A stretch of 64,000 nucleotides of DNA from Crocosphaera sp. UHCC 0190 (GCF_034932065.1 NZ_JAYGHP010000014.1:60163-124162), one strand, 5' to 3'; positions 23,934 to 34,643 are shown, counted from the stretch's first letter. Numbers and translations are program-made. The notes: generated by a model from the sequence alone, not told the origin.

Positions 23934-26540
23934 GTGAAAGATAATTTAGATCTGAGTAATTTTTCCATGCTGGATCTCTTCAGCTTGGAAGTAGAAATCC
24001 AAGGGGAAGTTCTCAACGATCACCTTCTCACCTTAGAAACTCAACTTCAAGACGGGCCAGAAGGGACTGCTTCCCTGTCCCTATTAGAAGCATTGATGCG
24101 AGCATCCCACTCCATTAAAGGGGCAGCGCGGATCGTCCAAATTGATCCGGCCGTAAAAATTGCCCATGTCATGGAAGACTGTTTTATGGCGGCCATGGAG
24201 CGTACCATTACCCTAACCCCAGAACATATCGATCGCCTCTTACAAGGAGTAGACTTTTTACAGTCCATTGGTCAAGCCGACCAAGATAATTTTAGCCAAT
24301 GGTTAACGGGCCATCAACAAAAAGCAGAAGAAATTGCCACTGCGATCGCCACCTTAATGAGTCAACCCAAGAGCGATCGCCTGGAAACCCCCACTACTGT
24401 CATTGCTCCTCCCGTCGTTGAACAACCGCCCCAACCTCCCCCTGAAGTAGTCCCTGAGCCAGAAATTGCCACCCAACCGACTGCTCCCCTCTTAGACTTG
24501 TCAGAGGATGAAACAGAGGAAACTTTCTCAGAATTTGCCCTTTCTTTAGATGAGGTTTTCCCAGAAGATGATGAACCTTCCCTTCTTTTCAGCAGTGATC
24601 CCACTTCTCCTAATGTTAACTTTGAATCCTTCTTAGACAGTCCTGTTGAAGCTAATGAGCAAGTGATCGCCTGGGTGGATGAGGAACAAGACAACATGAA
24701 GGAGTTTCCTGCCCTCAGTGCCAATAAATTAGCCACAGAGAAAGACGAGGTAATGCCTTCTACATCTTTGATGACTGCGGGTAATGGTTCTTCTAAAGAT
24801 CGCTTTGTACGGGTGACAACGGACAACTTAAATCGCCTGATGGGATTGGCCGGAGAATCTTTAGTTGAAGCGACAGCCTTAGTTCCCTTATCCGAGTCTT
24901 TTTTCCATCTGAAAAAAAGTCAATTGGAACTATCAAAATTACTCGAACAATTACAAATTCGTTTAGCCAAAGTTTCTTTAAACAAAGAAACAGAAGCCTC
25001 TCTCATCGATCTGGTTCACAAAGAACGGGAATGTCGGGCCATTCTTAATGATCGACTGAATGCTTTAGAACAGTTTAGTTATCGCTCCTTTAATTTATCA
25101 GATCGCCTTTATCGAGAAGTTATTGCTACCCATATGCGTCCTTTTGAAGAAGGGGTTAGTAGTTTCCCTCGCATGGTTCGGGATTTAGCTCGACAACTCA
25201 ATAAGCGCGTTAAATTAGAAGTTTTGGGCAAATTAACTATGGTAGATCGGGATATTTTACGGAAATTAGAAGCCCCATTAACCCAAATTTTACGCAATGC
25301 CATTGATCATGGCATTGAATTTCCCCAAGAGCGAATTGCTAAAGGAAAACCCCCCGAAGGAACGATTCACTTAGAAGCGGCTCATCGTTTTGGAATGTTG
25401 TCAATTACTATCTCGGATGATGGCAAAGGAATTGCTTTAGATAAACTACGAGAATCTATTGTAGACAAAGGTTTAGTCACCGCAGATATGGCCCGTCAAT
25501 TAAATGAAACAGAGTTGATGGAATTTATCTTTTTACCAAATTTTTCAACCGCTAATAAAGTGACGGAAATTTCTGGTCGGGGTGTGGGTTTAAATATTGC
25601 CAAAACTATGGTTCAAGAAGTGGGAGGAAATTTACAAGCAGTTTCTAAACCAGGTCAGGGTATGAGTTTTCATTTCCAACTTCCCTTGACTTTATCAGTT
25701 ATTCGCACATTATTAGTAGAAATTGCCGGAGAACCCTATGCTTTTCCCCTCTCTCGTATTGACCAAATTTTGACCCTGAAATTTAATGAAATTCACTCAG
25801 TAGAAAATCGACAATACTTTACCCTCAATGAGCAAAATATTGGTTTAGTCCGCGCTGAACAAGTTTTAGAAATATCCTCTAATACACCACCCGTTGAACC
25901 TTTATGCGTCATTGTTGTTAGCGATCAAATGAATCGTTATGGTTTAGTTATTGATCGATTTTTAGGGGAAAAAAGTTTAGTTGTACGACCCTTAGATCCC
26001 CGCTTAGGTAAAGTTCAAGATATTACAGGAGCCGCTTTATTAGAAGATGGTTCACCGATTTTAATTGTGGATGTTTTAGACTTAGTTCGCTCTCTTGATA
26101 AAATGTTAGCTAATATTCAAATTAGTCATGTAAAAACCCAAGAAGAAAACAATTGGCGACAGGCACAAAAACATATTTTAGTGGTTGATGATTCGATTAC
26201 AGTTCGGGAAATGGAAAGAAAATTACTGGAAAATAAAGGTTATAAAGTTGATGTAGCAGTAGATGGAATGGAAGGATGGAATGCTGTCAGAGTTGGTAAT
26301 TATGATTTAGTAATTAGTGATATTGATATGCCACGAATGAATGGTATCAAATTAGTTCATAACATCAAAAGTAATACTCATTTAAAATCAACTCCCGTGA
26401 TTATTGTTTCCTATAAAGATCGAGAAGAAGATCGCTTACAAGGATTAGAAGCAGGAGCGGATTATTACTTGACAAAAAGCAGTTTTCATGATGATACATT
26501 GATTAATGCGGTCATTGATTTGATCGGACAAGAAAAATAA
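23934..26540 (+). CDS. CheA-type hybrid histidine kinase with receiver domain
   Basis: An 868-residue protein: Hpt domain (about 20-115, phosphorylated His59 in ASHSIKGAAR), an acidic, Pro-rich linker (130-280), a kinase core with ATPase motifs ILRNAIDHGIEFP, ISDDGKGIA and SGRGVGLNIAK (up to about 585), a CheW-like domain (590-735) and a C-terminal receiver (745-868) with phosphoacceptor Asp796. This is the PilL/CheA arrangement used for phototaxis or pilus control in cyanobacteria. The GTG start at 23934 follows GGGAGGTAATAG. No chemoreceptor, CheW or CheY gene is adjacent; partners must be elsewhere. Confidence 0.92.
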   Translation: MKDNLDLSNFSMLDLFSLEVEIQGEVLNDHLLTLETQLQDGPEGTASLSLLEALMRASHSIKGAARIVQIDPAVKIAHVMEDCFMAAMERTITLTPEHIDRLLQGVDFLQSIGQADQDNFSQWLTGHQQKAEEIATAIATLMSQPKSDRLETPTTVIAPPVVEQPPQPPPEVVPEPEIATQPTAPLLDLSEDETEETFSEFALSLDEVFPEDDEPSLLFSSDPTSPNVNFESFLDSPVEANEQVIAWVDEEQDNMKEFPALSANKLATEKDEVMPSTSLMTAGNGSSKDRFVRVTTDNLNRLMGLAGESLVEATALVPLSESFFHLKKSQLELSKLLEQLQIRLAKVSLNKETEASLIDLVHKERECRAILNDRLNALEQFSYRSFNLSDRLYREVIATHMRPFEEGVSSFPRMVRDLARQLNKRVKLEVLGKLTMVDRDILRKLEAPLTQILRNAIDHGIEFPQERIAKGKPPEGTIHLEAAHRFGMLSITISDDGKGIALDKLRESIVDKGLVTADMARQLNETELMEFIFLPNFSTANKVTEISGRGVGLNIAKTMVQEVGGNLQAVSKPGQGMSFHFQLPLTLSVIRTLLVEIAGEPYAFPLSRIDQILTLKFNEIHSVENRQYFTLNEQNIGLVRAEQVLEISSNTPPVEPLCVIVVSDQMNRYGLVIDRFLGEKSLVVRPLDPRLGKVQDITGAALLEDGSPILIVDVLDLVRSLDKMLANIQISHVKTQEENNWRQAQKHILVVDDSITVREMERKLLENKGYKVDVAVDGMEGWNAVRVGNYDLVISDIDMPRMNGIKLVHNIKSNTHLKSTPVIIVSYKDREEDRLQGLEAGADYYLTKSSFHDDTLINAVIDLIGQEK

Positions 26541-26563
26541 TGATCTTGTTCAAGTTACTGCTT

Positions 26564-27922
26564 TTATTTTTGTTGTATTTTGTTTTTCCAATCTTCAATA
26601 ATGCGTTGACGTTGCCGAGCAATCACTAAAGCTTGATTAGGCACATCATTAGTGACAACTGAACCCGCCGCCACTGTTACCTCTTCTCCTAAGGTTACGG
26701 GGGCAACAAACACACTATTCGCCCCTGTTTTGGTACGATTACCAATAATCGTCGGATGTTTATTCACCCCATCATAATTGGCCGTAATAGTTCCGGCCCC
26801 CACATTCACCTGTTCTCCTAATATAGCATCACCCAAATAGGATAAATGAGCCACATTGCTTTTTTGTCCAACTTCTGACTTCTTAATTTCCACAAAATTA
26901 CCAATGCGACAAGCTTCCTTAATTTTGGCCTCTCCCCGCAGATGGGTATAGGGGCCAATACGACATCCTGAAGCGACTTCCGAGTCAGTAATCACAGAAT
27001 AAAGTACCGTTACATTCTGGCCAATCTGACTATTTTCGATCAGACTCCCTGGCCCAATGCGACTACCGGCCCCAATTACACTATTACCCCGTAAATGGGT
27101 TTGGGGTTCAATGATCACATCTACCTCTAATTTAACCGTGTCATCAATGGTGATACTATCAGGGTCGATCATGGTGACTCCTGCGGCCATCCAACGATTT
27201 TTGATGCGGTCTTGCATGATATCATTCGCAGCAGAGAGTTGTTGGCGATCGTTAATACCATTAATTTCTAAATAATCTTCCACATCAACGGCCATCACAG
27301 GGTTGAGATACTGTACGACATCGGTTAAATAGTATTCTTTTTGATCGTTATTGGGGGAAAGTTTCGGCAAAACTTGGGCTAGTTGTGGCCAGTTAAAGCA
27401 ATAAATACCGCCATTGACCCGATGATTCTTCTTTTGGGCCGCGTTACAGTCCCGATCTTCCACAATTTGGGTCACAAGATTGTTATTATCACAAAAGACC
27501 CTTCCATAGCCTTTGGGATTGGGTAAATGGGCTGTTAATAGGGTAGCTGCATTTTGGTTGGTTTTATGGATGTGGAGAAGATTTTGTAAGGTTTCCGGTC
27601 GTAAGAGGGGAGCATCTCCATTTAAGACGAATAAATCACCATCAAAGTCCTGTAAATGGGGTAATAATTGTTGAATAGCGTGGCCAGTTCCTAATTGTTC
27701 TCTTTGTTCGACAAATTCCAAGGATGGGATACTTTGTAAGCACTGTTTAACCTGTTCCCCTTCGTAACCAATGATAACTAATTGTCGTGAGGGGTTAATT
27801 AAGTGACAGCTATCCAATACCCTTTGTACTAGCGATCGCCCCCCTAAAGTATGTAACACTTTAGGTAAGTTAGATTTCATCCTTGTGCCGCGTCCTGCCG
27901 CTAAAATTGCTACCGCTACCAT
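26564..27922 (-). CDS. glmU: Bifunctional N-acetylglucosamine-1-P uridyltransferase / glucosamine-1-P acetyltransferase
   Basis: 452 residues from the internal ATG at 27922, which has a GGGTAGGAAA ribosome binding site; the frame extends five codons further to 27937. The N-terminal uridyltransferase is shown by [21 protein letters not shown] (sugar-nucleotide binding) and the C-terminal half by left-handed beta-helix hexapeptide repeats ([15 protein letters not shown] and on) with the acetyltransferase active-site region [12 protein letters not shown]. It makes UDP-GlcNAc for peptidoglycan and outer-membrane synthesis. Monocistronic by position. Confidence 0.97.
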   Translation of the reverse strand: MVAVAILAAGRGTRMKSNLPKVLHTLGGRSLVQRVLDSCHLINPSRQLVIIGYEGEQVKQCLQSIPSLEFVEQREQLGTGHAIQQLLPHLQDFDGDLFVLNGDAPLLRPETLQNLLHIHKTNQNAATLLTAHLPNPKGYGRVFCDNNNLVTQIVEDRDCNAAQKKNHRVNGGIYCFNWPQLAQVLPKLSPNNDQKEYYLTDVVQYLNPVMAVDVEDYLEINGINDRQQLSAANDIMQDRIKNRWMAAGVTMIDPDSITIDDTVKLEVDVIIEPQTHLRGNSVIGAGSRIGPGSLIENSQIGQNVTVLYSVITDSEVASGCRIGPYTHLRGEAKIKEACRIGNFVEIKKSEVGQKSNVAHLSYLGDAILGEQVNVGAGTITANYDGVNKHPTIIGNRTKTGANSVFVAPVTLGEEVTVAAGSVVTNDVPNQALVIARQRQRIIEDWKNKIQQK

Positions 27923-28013
27923 TTTCCTACCCATCAACCATCTCGATTGGAGTATATCGTGTCTTGTTACCTTTTGGATAGAGGGGTTAAGGAAGTCAGA
28001 AGTTAGAAGTTAA

Positions 28014-28175
28014 GGCTCTACCGAACCTAGGATGTAAAACGATTAAAAATTACAGGCTTAAACCCGATCGGGTTAAGCTATCGGAACTAAGCCTGGCTAC
28101 CCAGGCTTAAAATTAGGCTGTGTAGACAGCCTTTGTGCTTATAGAATAAGGCTTTAGCCTGTATTCATTTATTAT
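28014..28175 (+). repeat. MITE-like dispersed repeat, copy 1 (3' end truncated)
   Basis: About 160 bases, nearly identical to 42219-42378, beginning GGCTCTACCGAA. Internal hairpins include AAGCCTGG/CCAGGCTT (about 28088-28107) and AGGCTGT/ACAGCCT (about 28115-28132). The right terminal inverted repeat present in copy 2 is missing here. It lies between glmU and the CrtD-like gene and has no coding capacity. Confidence 0.8.
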
Positions 28176-28201
28176 AGTTAAAACCTCAAACAACTTACTT
28201 A

Positions 28202-29692
28202 TTACTTATGACTTAAAATCTGTCTCACTGCGGTTAATGCAGAATAACTCACCCCTGCTGTCCCTTCTCCTGGATGGGTTGAGTCTCCCACTAACCAAAG
28301 ATTTTTAATGGGGGTACGAGTTGCTATTCCAAAGGGGCCAAAGGTAGAAACTCGTTGACCAACTCCCCCCACAATTCCCCGATTTCTAGCAGTATAATAG
28401 GCAAAGGTTCGGGGTGTGGCTGCTTCTTGATGAATAATGGTATCAGAATTAAGCTTGAAATAATTACTTAAACGACTGATGGCTTCTTCGGTATATTTTT
28501 GTTTTAATTGTTGATACTTTTCTGCTGTGGTTTGCCACCAAATTTGAGTATCCGTAAAACTAGAAGCAATGATAGTTGCTTTTCCTTCTGGGGCCCTACC
28601 ATCTCCTGGTTTACTCACCGAAACAAACAAAGAATTATTCTCTCCAATGATGCCATTATAATCATATAAAAATTGTAAGTGAGGAGGACGATTTTCAGGA
28701 ATTGCTTGACGATCAACCCCTAAATAAATTACAAATGCTCCTGATGCTTCTGGTAATTTTTCTACTCTTTTTTGATACAATTTCAACCAAGTATTTACAG
28801 GCACATCCAACATTTTAACTAAATTCTGCACAGGAACATTAGCCACAATATGATTAGCTGTTTCTGTTATGATTTGCCCTGTTTTTTGATTGCGAATGGT
28901 AATATTGTTATCATTAATTTTTTCGATTTTATGTCCCGTTAAGAGTCTTCCCCCATGTTTTTCTAACCCTTCTACCAGGCGATCGCTTAATACCTGCATA
29001 CTGCCTTGCAAATGATATAATCCTTGGGGTTCCTGGGAGACTCCTAATGCTGTTGCTGCATATAATAAAGCGGTTTCATCTGCATTGACTTGGGAATAGA
29101 GTTTTAATTGTAAATCCAAGAAGGTTTTGAGGCGTTTATCTTCATATAATCCATATAATTTTAAGGCATCTCCTACGGTCATTAAGGTAAAAGGAACGGT
29201 TATTAATGTATCTAACCTCATGGCTTTTATTAACTGCCAAATATCCCAAATATTACGGGGTGGTAAAACGGGATCTCGGCCTTGAAATTTCCAACTAGCT
29301 TGAAATAATTTTGATAATAATTGCCAAAAAGGTTCACTTCCTGGGAACTGTTTTTGTCTTTCTATTTGCCATCTTTTCGGATCTCGCCAAACATTAATTG
29401 GTGTAGTTTCTTTGGGTAAAAAAACAGCACAAGCAGGGTCACAAAAGGTCGTTTCAGGTAATTCTATCCCTAATTCTTCAAAAATACGTTGATGAATGCC
29501 GCCAGGCTCTAATCCTGCCAATTGAGTCGCTCCTACATCAAAGGTAAACCCCCGACGTTTAAAGGTAGAAGCACATCCTCCAGGAACATAAGCCTGTTCA
29601 TATACAGTTACATCATAACCGCAACGGGCTAATAATGCACCTGCCGTTAAACCTCCAATTCCTGCTCCAATCACAATAATTTTATTATTCAT
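28202..29692 (-). CDS. crtD: CrtD-like carotenoid desaturase / isomerase family flavoprotein
   Basis: A 496-residue FAD-dependent amine-oxidase-fold protein. The dinucleotide-binding motif GAGIGG is at residues 9-14 in IIVIGAGIGGLTAGALL, and the C-terminal FAD motif is NLWLVGDSTHPGEGTAGVSYSA. The distinct early signature GGCASTFKRRGFTFDVGATQLAG resembles the cyanobacterial 3',4'-desaturase of myxoxanthophyll synthesis rather than CrtISO, which has a different sequence in this region. Family assignment is firm; the choice of CrtD over other CrtI-like paralogues rests on that comparison from memory. Monocistronic. Confidence 0.7.
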   Translation of the reverse strand: MNNKIIVIGAGIGGLTAGALLARCGYDVTVYEQAYVPGGCASTFKRRGFTFDVGATQLAGLEPGGIHQRIFEELGIELPETTFCDPACAVFLPKETTPINVWRDPKRWQIERQKQFPGSEPFWQLLSKLFQASWKFQGRDPVLPPRNIWDIWQLIKAMRLDTLITVPFTLMTVGDALKLYGLYEDKRLKTFLDLQLKLYSQVNADETALLYAATALGVSQEPQGLYHLQGSMQVLSDRLVEGLEKHGGRLLTGHKIEKINDNNITIRNQKTGQIITETANHIVANVPVQNLVKMLDVPVNTWLKLYQKRVEKLPEASGAFVIYLGVDRQAIPENRPPHLQFLYDYNGIIGENNSLFVSVSKPGDGRAPEGKATIIASSFTDTQIWWQTTAEKYQQLKQKYTEEAISRLSNYFKLNSDTIIHQEAATPRTFAYYTARNRGIVGGVGQRVSTFGPFGIATRTPIKNLWLVGDSTHPGEGTAGVSYSALTAVRQILSHK

Positions 29693-29731
29693 ATTTTTTA
29701 GTCAATTCTTGATAAATTCTTATTTATTAAA

Positions 29732-30328
29732 TCATCTATTTGTTTCTTCTGTTTCCTCAAATTGAACTCCTTCATATAATTCTTTTATTTCAATGGAAAA
29801 TTCGAGAGATTGTAATTGTAACATGGCTGTTTCTTGTTCATATTCTCGTAATAACCAATTACCTTCTGGGGTTTTCGTATATTGCATAATATAACAGCGA
29901 TCTTGTGCTAATAAAATATATTCTTGCAGTTGAGGAATGGAACGATAAAAGCGAAACTTATCCCCTTGGTCATAATTTTGAGTTGATTTTGATAAAACTT
30001 CTACAATTAAACTAGGATTTGTCACTGTTGTTTTACTGTTTCCTTCATAAATGGGTTCACCATCAATTACCATTACATCAGGATAAGTATATTGACGAAA
30101 ATTAGAAATCCAGAGACGTACATCGCCAATATAAACATCATATTTTTGACCCTTGAAGGCAAATTTCAGGTAAGCGTAAAAGTTACCAGCAATTTTATTA
30201 TGATTTGTGGTTCCACCCGTCATCGGAATAATTTCTCCATCTCGATATTCATTTTTATAGTCTGCTGTTGCTTCGAGTTCCAAATATTCCTCTGAGGTGT
30301 AATACTTGGGTTTAATTTGAGTCACCAT
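29732..30328 (-). CDS. Uma2 family (DUF820) restriction-endonuclease-fold protein
   Basis: A 198-residue protein with the PD-(D/E)xK-like Uma2 pattern: PDVMVIDGEPIYEG, then the acidic strand LIVEVLSKST and the conserved Lys in GDKFRFYRSIPQLQEYILL. The family is greatly expanded in cyanobacteria. A nuclease fold is established for the family, but its biological role is unclear. It stands alone, divergent from leuA. A second member is at 59799-60344. Confidence 0.9.
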   Translation of the reverse strand: MVTQIKPKYYTSEEYLELEATADYKNEYRDGEIIPMTGGTTNHNKIAGNFYAYLKFAFKGQKYDVYIGDVRLWISNFRQYTYPDVMVIDGEPIYEGNSKTTVTNPSLIVEVLSKSTQNYDQGDKFRFYRSIPQLQEYILLAQDRCYIMQYTKTPEGNWLLREYEQETAMLQLQSLEFSIEIKELYEGVQFEETEETNR

Positions 30329-30442
30329 TGAACACCTCTTACTGATAATTTAAGTGAACTATTACCCATTGCCTAGCGGCTGAAAAAATAACAATTAGAA
30401 AAATTTTAGATCGGTTTTCTTAAAAATTCTAATAAGATAGAG

Positions 30443-30448
30443 TATAAT
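30443..30448 (+). promoter_or_regulatory. Candidate -10 box of leuA
   Basis: TATAAT lies 51 bases before the leuA ATG in an AT-rich region divergent from the Uma2 gene. No convincing -35 box is found at the expected distance. Confidence 0.4.
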
Positions 30449-30498
30449 TGATAACAAGAAATCCAATCCATGATTAAATCGCGTTGAGTCGTTACCCT

Positions 30499-32112
30499 AT
30501 GAGCAGTCAACCTGATCACATTATCATCTTTGATACTACTTTACGAGATGGGGAACAGTCCCCAGGCGCAAGTCTCACGGTTGAAGAAAAACTCACAATT
30601 GCTCGCGCTCTCGCACGACTTGGCGTTGATATCATAGAAGCAGGTTTTCCCTACGCTAGTCCTGGAGATTTTGAAGCTGTCCAGAAAATTGCGAAACTTG
30701 TGGGAACGGAAACTGGCCCGAAAATTTGTGGCTTGGCCAGAGCAAGTAAGAATGATATCAAAGCAGCAGGAGAAGCTCTCAAACCTGCCGTAAAAGCTCG
30801 CATTCATACCTTCATTGCCACCTCAGATATTCACCTACAACATAAACTGAAAAAGACTCGTCAGGAAGTCTTAGACATTGTGCCAGAAATGGTAGCCTAT
30901 GCTAAAACTTTTGTAGATGATGTAGAATTTTCCCCAGAAGATGCGGGACGCAGTGATCCAGAATTTTTGTATCAAGTCCTAGAAACGGCGATCGCGGCCG
31001 GAGCAACGACCGTTAATATTCCTGATACAGTAGGTTATACGACTCCCAGCGAGTTTGGGGCCTTAATTAAAGGCATCAAAGATAATGTTCCCAACATTGA
31101 CCAAGCCATCATTTCCGTACATGGCCACGATGACTTGGGGTTAGCGGTGGCCAACTTCCTGGAAGCGGTGAAAAATGGGGCCAGACAGCTAGAATGTACC
31201 ATCAATGGCATTGGGGAACGGGCGGGCAATGCTGCCTTAGAAGAGTTAGTCATGGCTCTCCATGTTCGTCGTCAATACTTTAACCCATTTTTGGGACGGC
31301 CGGCTGATTCTACTGAATCCTTAACCAATATCAACACCAAGGAAATCTATAAAACCTCCCGTTTGGTATCTAACCTCACAGGGATGATTGTACAACCGAA
31401 TAAGGCAATTGTGGGGGCAAATGCCTTTGCTCATGAGTCTGGTATTCATCAAGATGGCGTTCTCAAAAATAAGTTAACCTACGAAATTATGGATGCGGAG
31501 TCCATTGGGTTAACCAATAATCAAATTGTCTTAGGTAAATTATCGGGACGCAATGCCTTTCGGACTCGCTTAAAAGAGTTAGGGTTTGAGTTATCAGACA
31601 CGGACTTAAATAATGCGTTCTTGCGGTTCAAGGAAGTGGCTGACAAGAAGAAAGAAATTACAGATTGGGACTTAGAAGCTATTGTTAATGATGAGATTCA
31701 ACAAGCTCCCGAATTGTTTCGCCTGGAGTTAGTACAGGTTTCCTCTGGTGATCATTCCTGTCCCACGGCCACTGTTACCCTAAGAACCCCGGAAGGGAAA
31801 GAGTTAACGGATGCTGCGATTGGGACGGGGCCTGTTGATGCAGTTTATAAGGCGATCAATCGGGTCGTGAATGTTCCCAATGAGTTGATCGAGTTTTCGG
31901 TGAAGTCAGTAACAGCAGGGATAGATGCAATGGGAGAGGTGACAATTCGCTTGCGTCATGAAGGACGTATTTATTCCGGTTATGCAGCCAATACGGACAT
32001 TATAACGGCTTCTGCCCGTGCTTACATTAGCGCGTTAAATCGTCTTTATGGAGCGATTCAAGAACAATCTAAGGTAGACCCTTCTGAGGTGGTTTTAACC
32101 TCTCAGTCGTAA
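30499..32112 (+). CDS. leuA: 2-isopropylmalate synthase
   Basis: 537 residues from ATG 30499; an in-frame TTG at 30484 would add five residues. The N-terminal catalytic TIM barrel is shown by [16 protein letters not shown] (Arg16 and the metal-binding Asp12) and [14 protein letters not shown], followed by the [14 protein letters not shown] motif. The C-terminal regulatory LeuA_dimer domain (about 400-537) should mediate leucine feedback. The enzyme condenses acetyl-CoA with 2-oxoisovalerate, the first step of leucine synthesis. A hairpin downstream probably ends the transcript. Confidence 0.97.
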   Translation: MSSQPDHIIIFDTTLRDGEQSPGASLTVEEKLTIARALARLGVDIIEAGFPYASPGDFEAVQKIAKLVGTETGPKICGLARASKNDIKAAGEALKPAVKARIHTFIATSDIHLQHKLKKTRQEVLDIVPEMVAYAKTFVDDVEFSPEDAGRSDPEFLYQVLETAIAAGATTVNIPDTVGYTTPSEFGALIKGIKDNVPNIDQAIISVHGHDDLGLAVANFLEAVKNGARQLECTINGIGERAGNAALEELVMALHVRRQYFNPFLGRPADSTESLTNINTKEIYKTSRLVSNLTGMIVQPNKAIVGANAFAHESGIHQDGVLKNKLTYEIMDAESIGLTNNQIVLGKLSGRNAFRTRLKELGFELSDTDLNNAFLRFKEVADKKKEITDWDLEAIVNDEIQQAPELFRLELVQVSSGDHSCPTATVTLRTPEGKELTDAAIGTGPVDAVYKAINRVVNVPNELIEFSVKSVTAGIDAMGEVTIRLRHEGRIYSGYAANTDIITASARAYISALNRLYGAIQEQSKVDPSEVVLTSQS

Positions 32113-32138
32113 AGATAGGATGACTTAGAGCCTTGACG

Positions 32139-32167
32139 AATCCCCTGGTCTAAAGATCAGAGGGATT
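32139..32167 (+). terminator. Probable terminator of leuA
   Basis: AATCCCCTGGTC (32139-32150) pairs imperfectly with GATCAGAGGGATT (32155-32167) around a TAAA loop. It lies 26 bases after the leuA stop codon. No T run follows, so efficiency is uncertain. Confidence 0.45.
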
Positions 32168-32251
32168 CCTAGCCAAACCTCACCGTTACCTAGTGGCACT
32201 GAGCGTTGTCGAGGTGTTCCCAGTTGCCTCTCCCAAAGAAGGTCGAGTCAA

Positions 32252-32333
32252 TGCGGATGGCGAGACTTGAACTCGCATGGCGTAAGCCACACGCCCCTCA
32301 AGCGTGCGTGTCTACCGATTCCACCACATCCGC
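32252..32333 (-). tRNA. tRNA-Leu (anticodon GAG)
   Basis: On the minus strand the sequence folds as an 82-nt class II tRNA. The acceptor stem is GCGGATG/CATCCGC. The anticodon stem CACGC/GCGTG encloses the loop TTGAGGG, giving anticodon GAG. A long variable arm TGGC/GCCA and a T arm GCGAG-TTCAAGT-CTCGC are all intact. CCA is not encoded, as is normal in cyanobacteria. GAG decodes CUC and CUU leucine codons. Confidence 0.96.
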
Positions 32334-32554
32334 GTTTAAGCATTTACCAATATAGCATAAGACCAACAGACAACACAAGTAAGAAAGAGAAAATTAATGG
32401 TGAAAAATACAACCAGTGTAAAAATCCAAGCTAAAATCAAGATCATAGTAAGCCCAAAAATCTTAAGAGAAGACGGATAGGTTAGCTGCTTCTCCAGAAA
32501 CTTTGTCATAATCGGGGATAGGGAACCCTGTCATCATCAAACAAAAAAAATATT

Positions 32555-33751
32555 ATGCGTATTAAACAATTAGGTGTTTATGTAGGATTATTATTATTAG
32601 GCGGTACTGTGGGCATCTGGGGCAGTCGTTACTTAGTCCAATCTCCTCAAAGCCAAGAAAACTCAAGTCCTACCGTCATTCCCGCATCTTTAAAACCCTT
32701 CTCTTTTGCCTCCGGATCTTCTCAACAAGATAACTTAAATTTTATTGCTCAAGCTGCCCAAAAAGTGGGGCCTGCCGTTGTCCGAATTGATGCCACACGA
32801 CAAGTCCCTGATGAGATGGGAGAATCCCTGGAAAATCCCTTTTTCCGCCGTTTTTTTGGCAATGAAATGCCCCTCCCCAAAGAACACCTAGAACGGGGAA
32901 CGGGGTCAGGTTTTATTGTTAGTTCTGATGGACAATTATTAACCAATGCCCATGTGGTAGATGGAACAAAAGAAGTTAAAGTAACCCTCAAAGATGGCCA
33001 AGTCTATCGGGGTCAAGTATTGGGGACTGACCCCATGACGGATGTGGCCGTGGTGAAAATTAATGCCACCAATTTACCCACCGTTGAGATTGGCAATGGG
33101 GAACAATTGCAACCCGGAGAATGGGCGATCGCCATTGGCAACCCATTAGGACTAGATAATACAGTGACAGTGGGCATTATCAGTGCCTTGGGCCGTTCCA
33201 GTTCAGAAGTAGGGGTTCCTGACAAACGGGTGAGATTTATTCAAACTGATGCGGCCATTAATCCTGGCAATTCTGGGGGCCCCTTACTCAATGCCCAAGG
33301 AGAGGTAATCGGTATTAATACAGCCATTCGCGCTGATGCCCAAGGATTAGGGTTTGCCATTCCCATTGAAACGGCCCAACGGGTGGCAGATCAATTATTA
33401 CTCAAAGGCAAAGCAGATCATCCCTATCTGGGTATCCACATGGTTACGTTAAACCCCGAACTACAAAAAGAACTTAATCAGGATCAACAACTGGGCTTTA
33501 AGGTAACACAAACCCAAGGAGTCTTAGTGGTGCGTGTGATCAATGATTCTCCTGCTCAAAAATCTGGACTAAAACCAGGGGATATTATTCTTAAAGTCGG
33601 GGGTAAACCTGTGGAAAAAGCCGTTGAAGTTCAAGAACAGGTAGAAGCGAGTACCATTGGAGACAGGTTAATGGTCGAAATTATTCGCAATAATCAACCA
33701 AAAACGTTGACAGTTCTACCTGGGACATTTCCCACAAATCAAGCAGAATAA
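32555..33751 (+). CDS. HtrA/Deg family serine endoprotease
   Basis: A 398-residue envelope protease. An N-terminal hydrophobic segment (about 6-22) acts as signal or anchor. The trypsin-like domain (about 62-285) carries His133 in TNAHVV, Asp163 in MTDVAVV and Ser240 in GNSGGP. One PDZ domain follows (about 290-385). The single PDZ domain matches cyanobacterial HhoA/HhoB/HtrA; which of the three cannot be decided from sequence by eye. These proteases remove damaged periplasmic or thylakoid-lumen proteins in light and heat stress. Its stop codon abuts the convergent VanX-like gene. Confidence 0.95.
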   Translation: MRIKQLGVYVGLLLLGGTVGIWGSRYLVQSPQSQENSSPTVIPASLKPFSFASGSSQQDNLNFIAQAAQKVGPAVVRIDATRQVPDEMGESLENPFFRRFFGNEMPLPKEHLERGTGSGFIVSSDGQLLTNAHVVDGTKEVKVTLKDGQVYRGQVLGTDPMTDVAVVKINATNLPTVEIGNGEQLQPGEWAIAIGNPLGLDNTVTVGIISALGRSSSEVGVPDKRVRFIQTDAAINPGNSGGPLLNAQGEVIGINTAIRADAQGLGFAIPIETAQRVADQLLLKGKADHPYLGIHMVTLNPELQKELNQDQQLGFKVTQTQGVLVVRVINDSPAQKSGLKPGDIILKVGGKPVEKAVEVQEQVEASTIGDRLMVEIIRNNQPKTLTVLPGTFPTNQAE

Positions 33752-34438
33752 TCAAACTTTACCATAACGGGCGATCGCGGTTTGAGTTTGCCAGGCCCAC
33801 ATTTGATCTCCTAGAGAAAAATGCCACCATTCCCCAAGATGACGGCAAAAGCCAGCTTTACTCATGATTTGATTTAATAATTCCCGTCGTTGATGGTAGG
33901 TTATTTCAATCGGGTTGGTACTATGGGCATAATAATTAGGTTGCGATCGCGCTGATAATTCATCAATGTCTCCTCCCATCCCTAAAGGATGTCCTGTTTC
34001 ATCGACTAAGGTAATATCAACCGCTGCCCCTGTACTATGAGGGGGAGGAGTAGCGGGATTTTCATTAGGAATTGCCCAAATTTGATACACTTGTTCCCAG
34101 AGTATTTCTTGCTGCTGTGGTGAGAGGTGTTCCCGTTGTAACCCTTGGGTTTGTATCAGAGACGCAAAGGTATAATCCACCATAAACTGTTGTACCATAA
34201 CTGGACGATAGGCATCAAAAATCTGTATTTTCCAGTCTGGATGTTGTTGTTGTAAGTAATTTTGCCCTTGTAATAGAGCCTCTAAAACAGTTTTCCGTAA
34301 ATAATAGGGAGATTTCCCCCCATAATTAGCTCCCAATTTTTGATAGGGATGGGGTGTTTCTACGGCAAATTGTTCTAAAGCAATGGGAACTAGGGGTTCA
34401 CCAGATTCTTGAATAGGAATTGTTTGATAAGGTTTCAT
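33752..34438 (-). CDS. D-alanyl-D-alanine dipeptidase, VanX/DdpX type (M15D)
   Basis: A 228-residue zinc dipeptidase. Zinc and catalytic residues are in place: His134 and Asp141 in PPPHSTGAAVD (pattern SxGxxxD), Glu203 and His206 in EWWH, with Arg78 in FDAYRP. It hydrolyses D-Ala-D-Ala. Outside vancomycin clusters, as here, such enzymes are thought to serve peptidoglycan turnover rather than resistance; there is no VanA- or VanH-like gene nearby. No signal peptide, so cytosolic. Confidence 0.93.
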   Translation of the reverse strand: MKPYQTIPIQESGEPLVPIALEQFAVETPHPYQKLGANYGGKSPYYLRKTVLEALLQGQNYLQQQHPDWKIQIFDAYRPVMVQQFMVDYTFASLIQTQGLQREHLSPQQQEILWEQVYQIWAIPNENPATPPPHSTGAAVDITLVDETGHPLGMGGDIDELSARSQPNYYAHSTNPIEITYHQRRELLNQIMSKAGFCRHLGEWWHFSLGDQMWAWQTQTAIARYGKV

Positions 34439-34643
34439 TAATAGATAAGTAATCAGACAAAATTAGGGTAGAGACAGGGGTTAGACGATAGGGATTTAAG
34501 GAAAAAATAGCACATCTGCATCCGATAATCTACTGAATTTAAAATAAAGAGTTAACAAAAATTTTCTAAAGATTTCTCAAAAATCCGTAGCTTTACCATT
34601 CCTTTATATAGATTAACTGCTTATACTGAAAAGAATTAGAGAC

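Noticed and set aside
24362..24826. 154-residue minus-strand open frame inside the CheA-type gene
   Set aside because: Ser/Thr-rich shadow of the acidic, Pro-rich linker; the plus-strand protein has well-defined domains on both sides.
33752..34438. Vancomycin-resistance cluster
   Set aside because: Only a VanX-like dipeptidase; no VanA, VanH or VanRS-like genes nearby.
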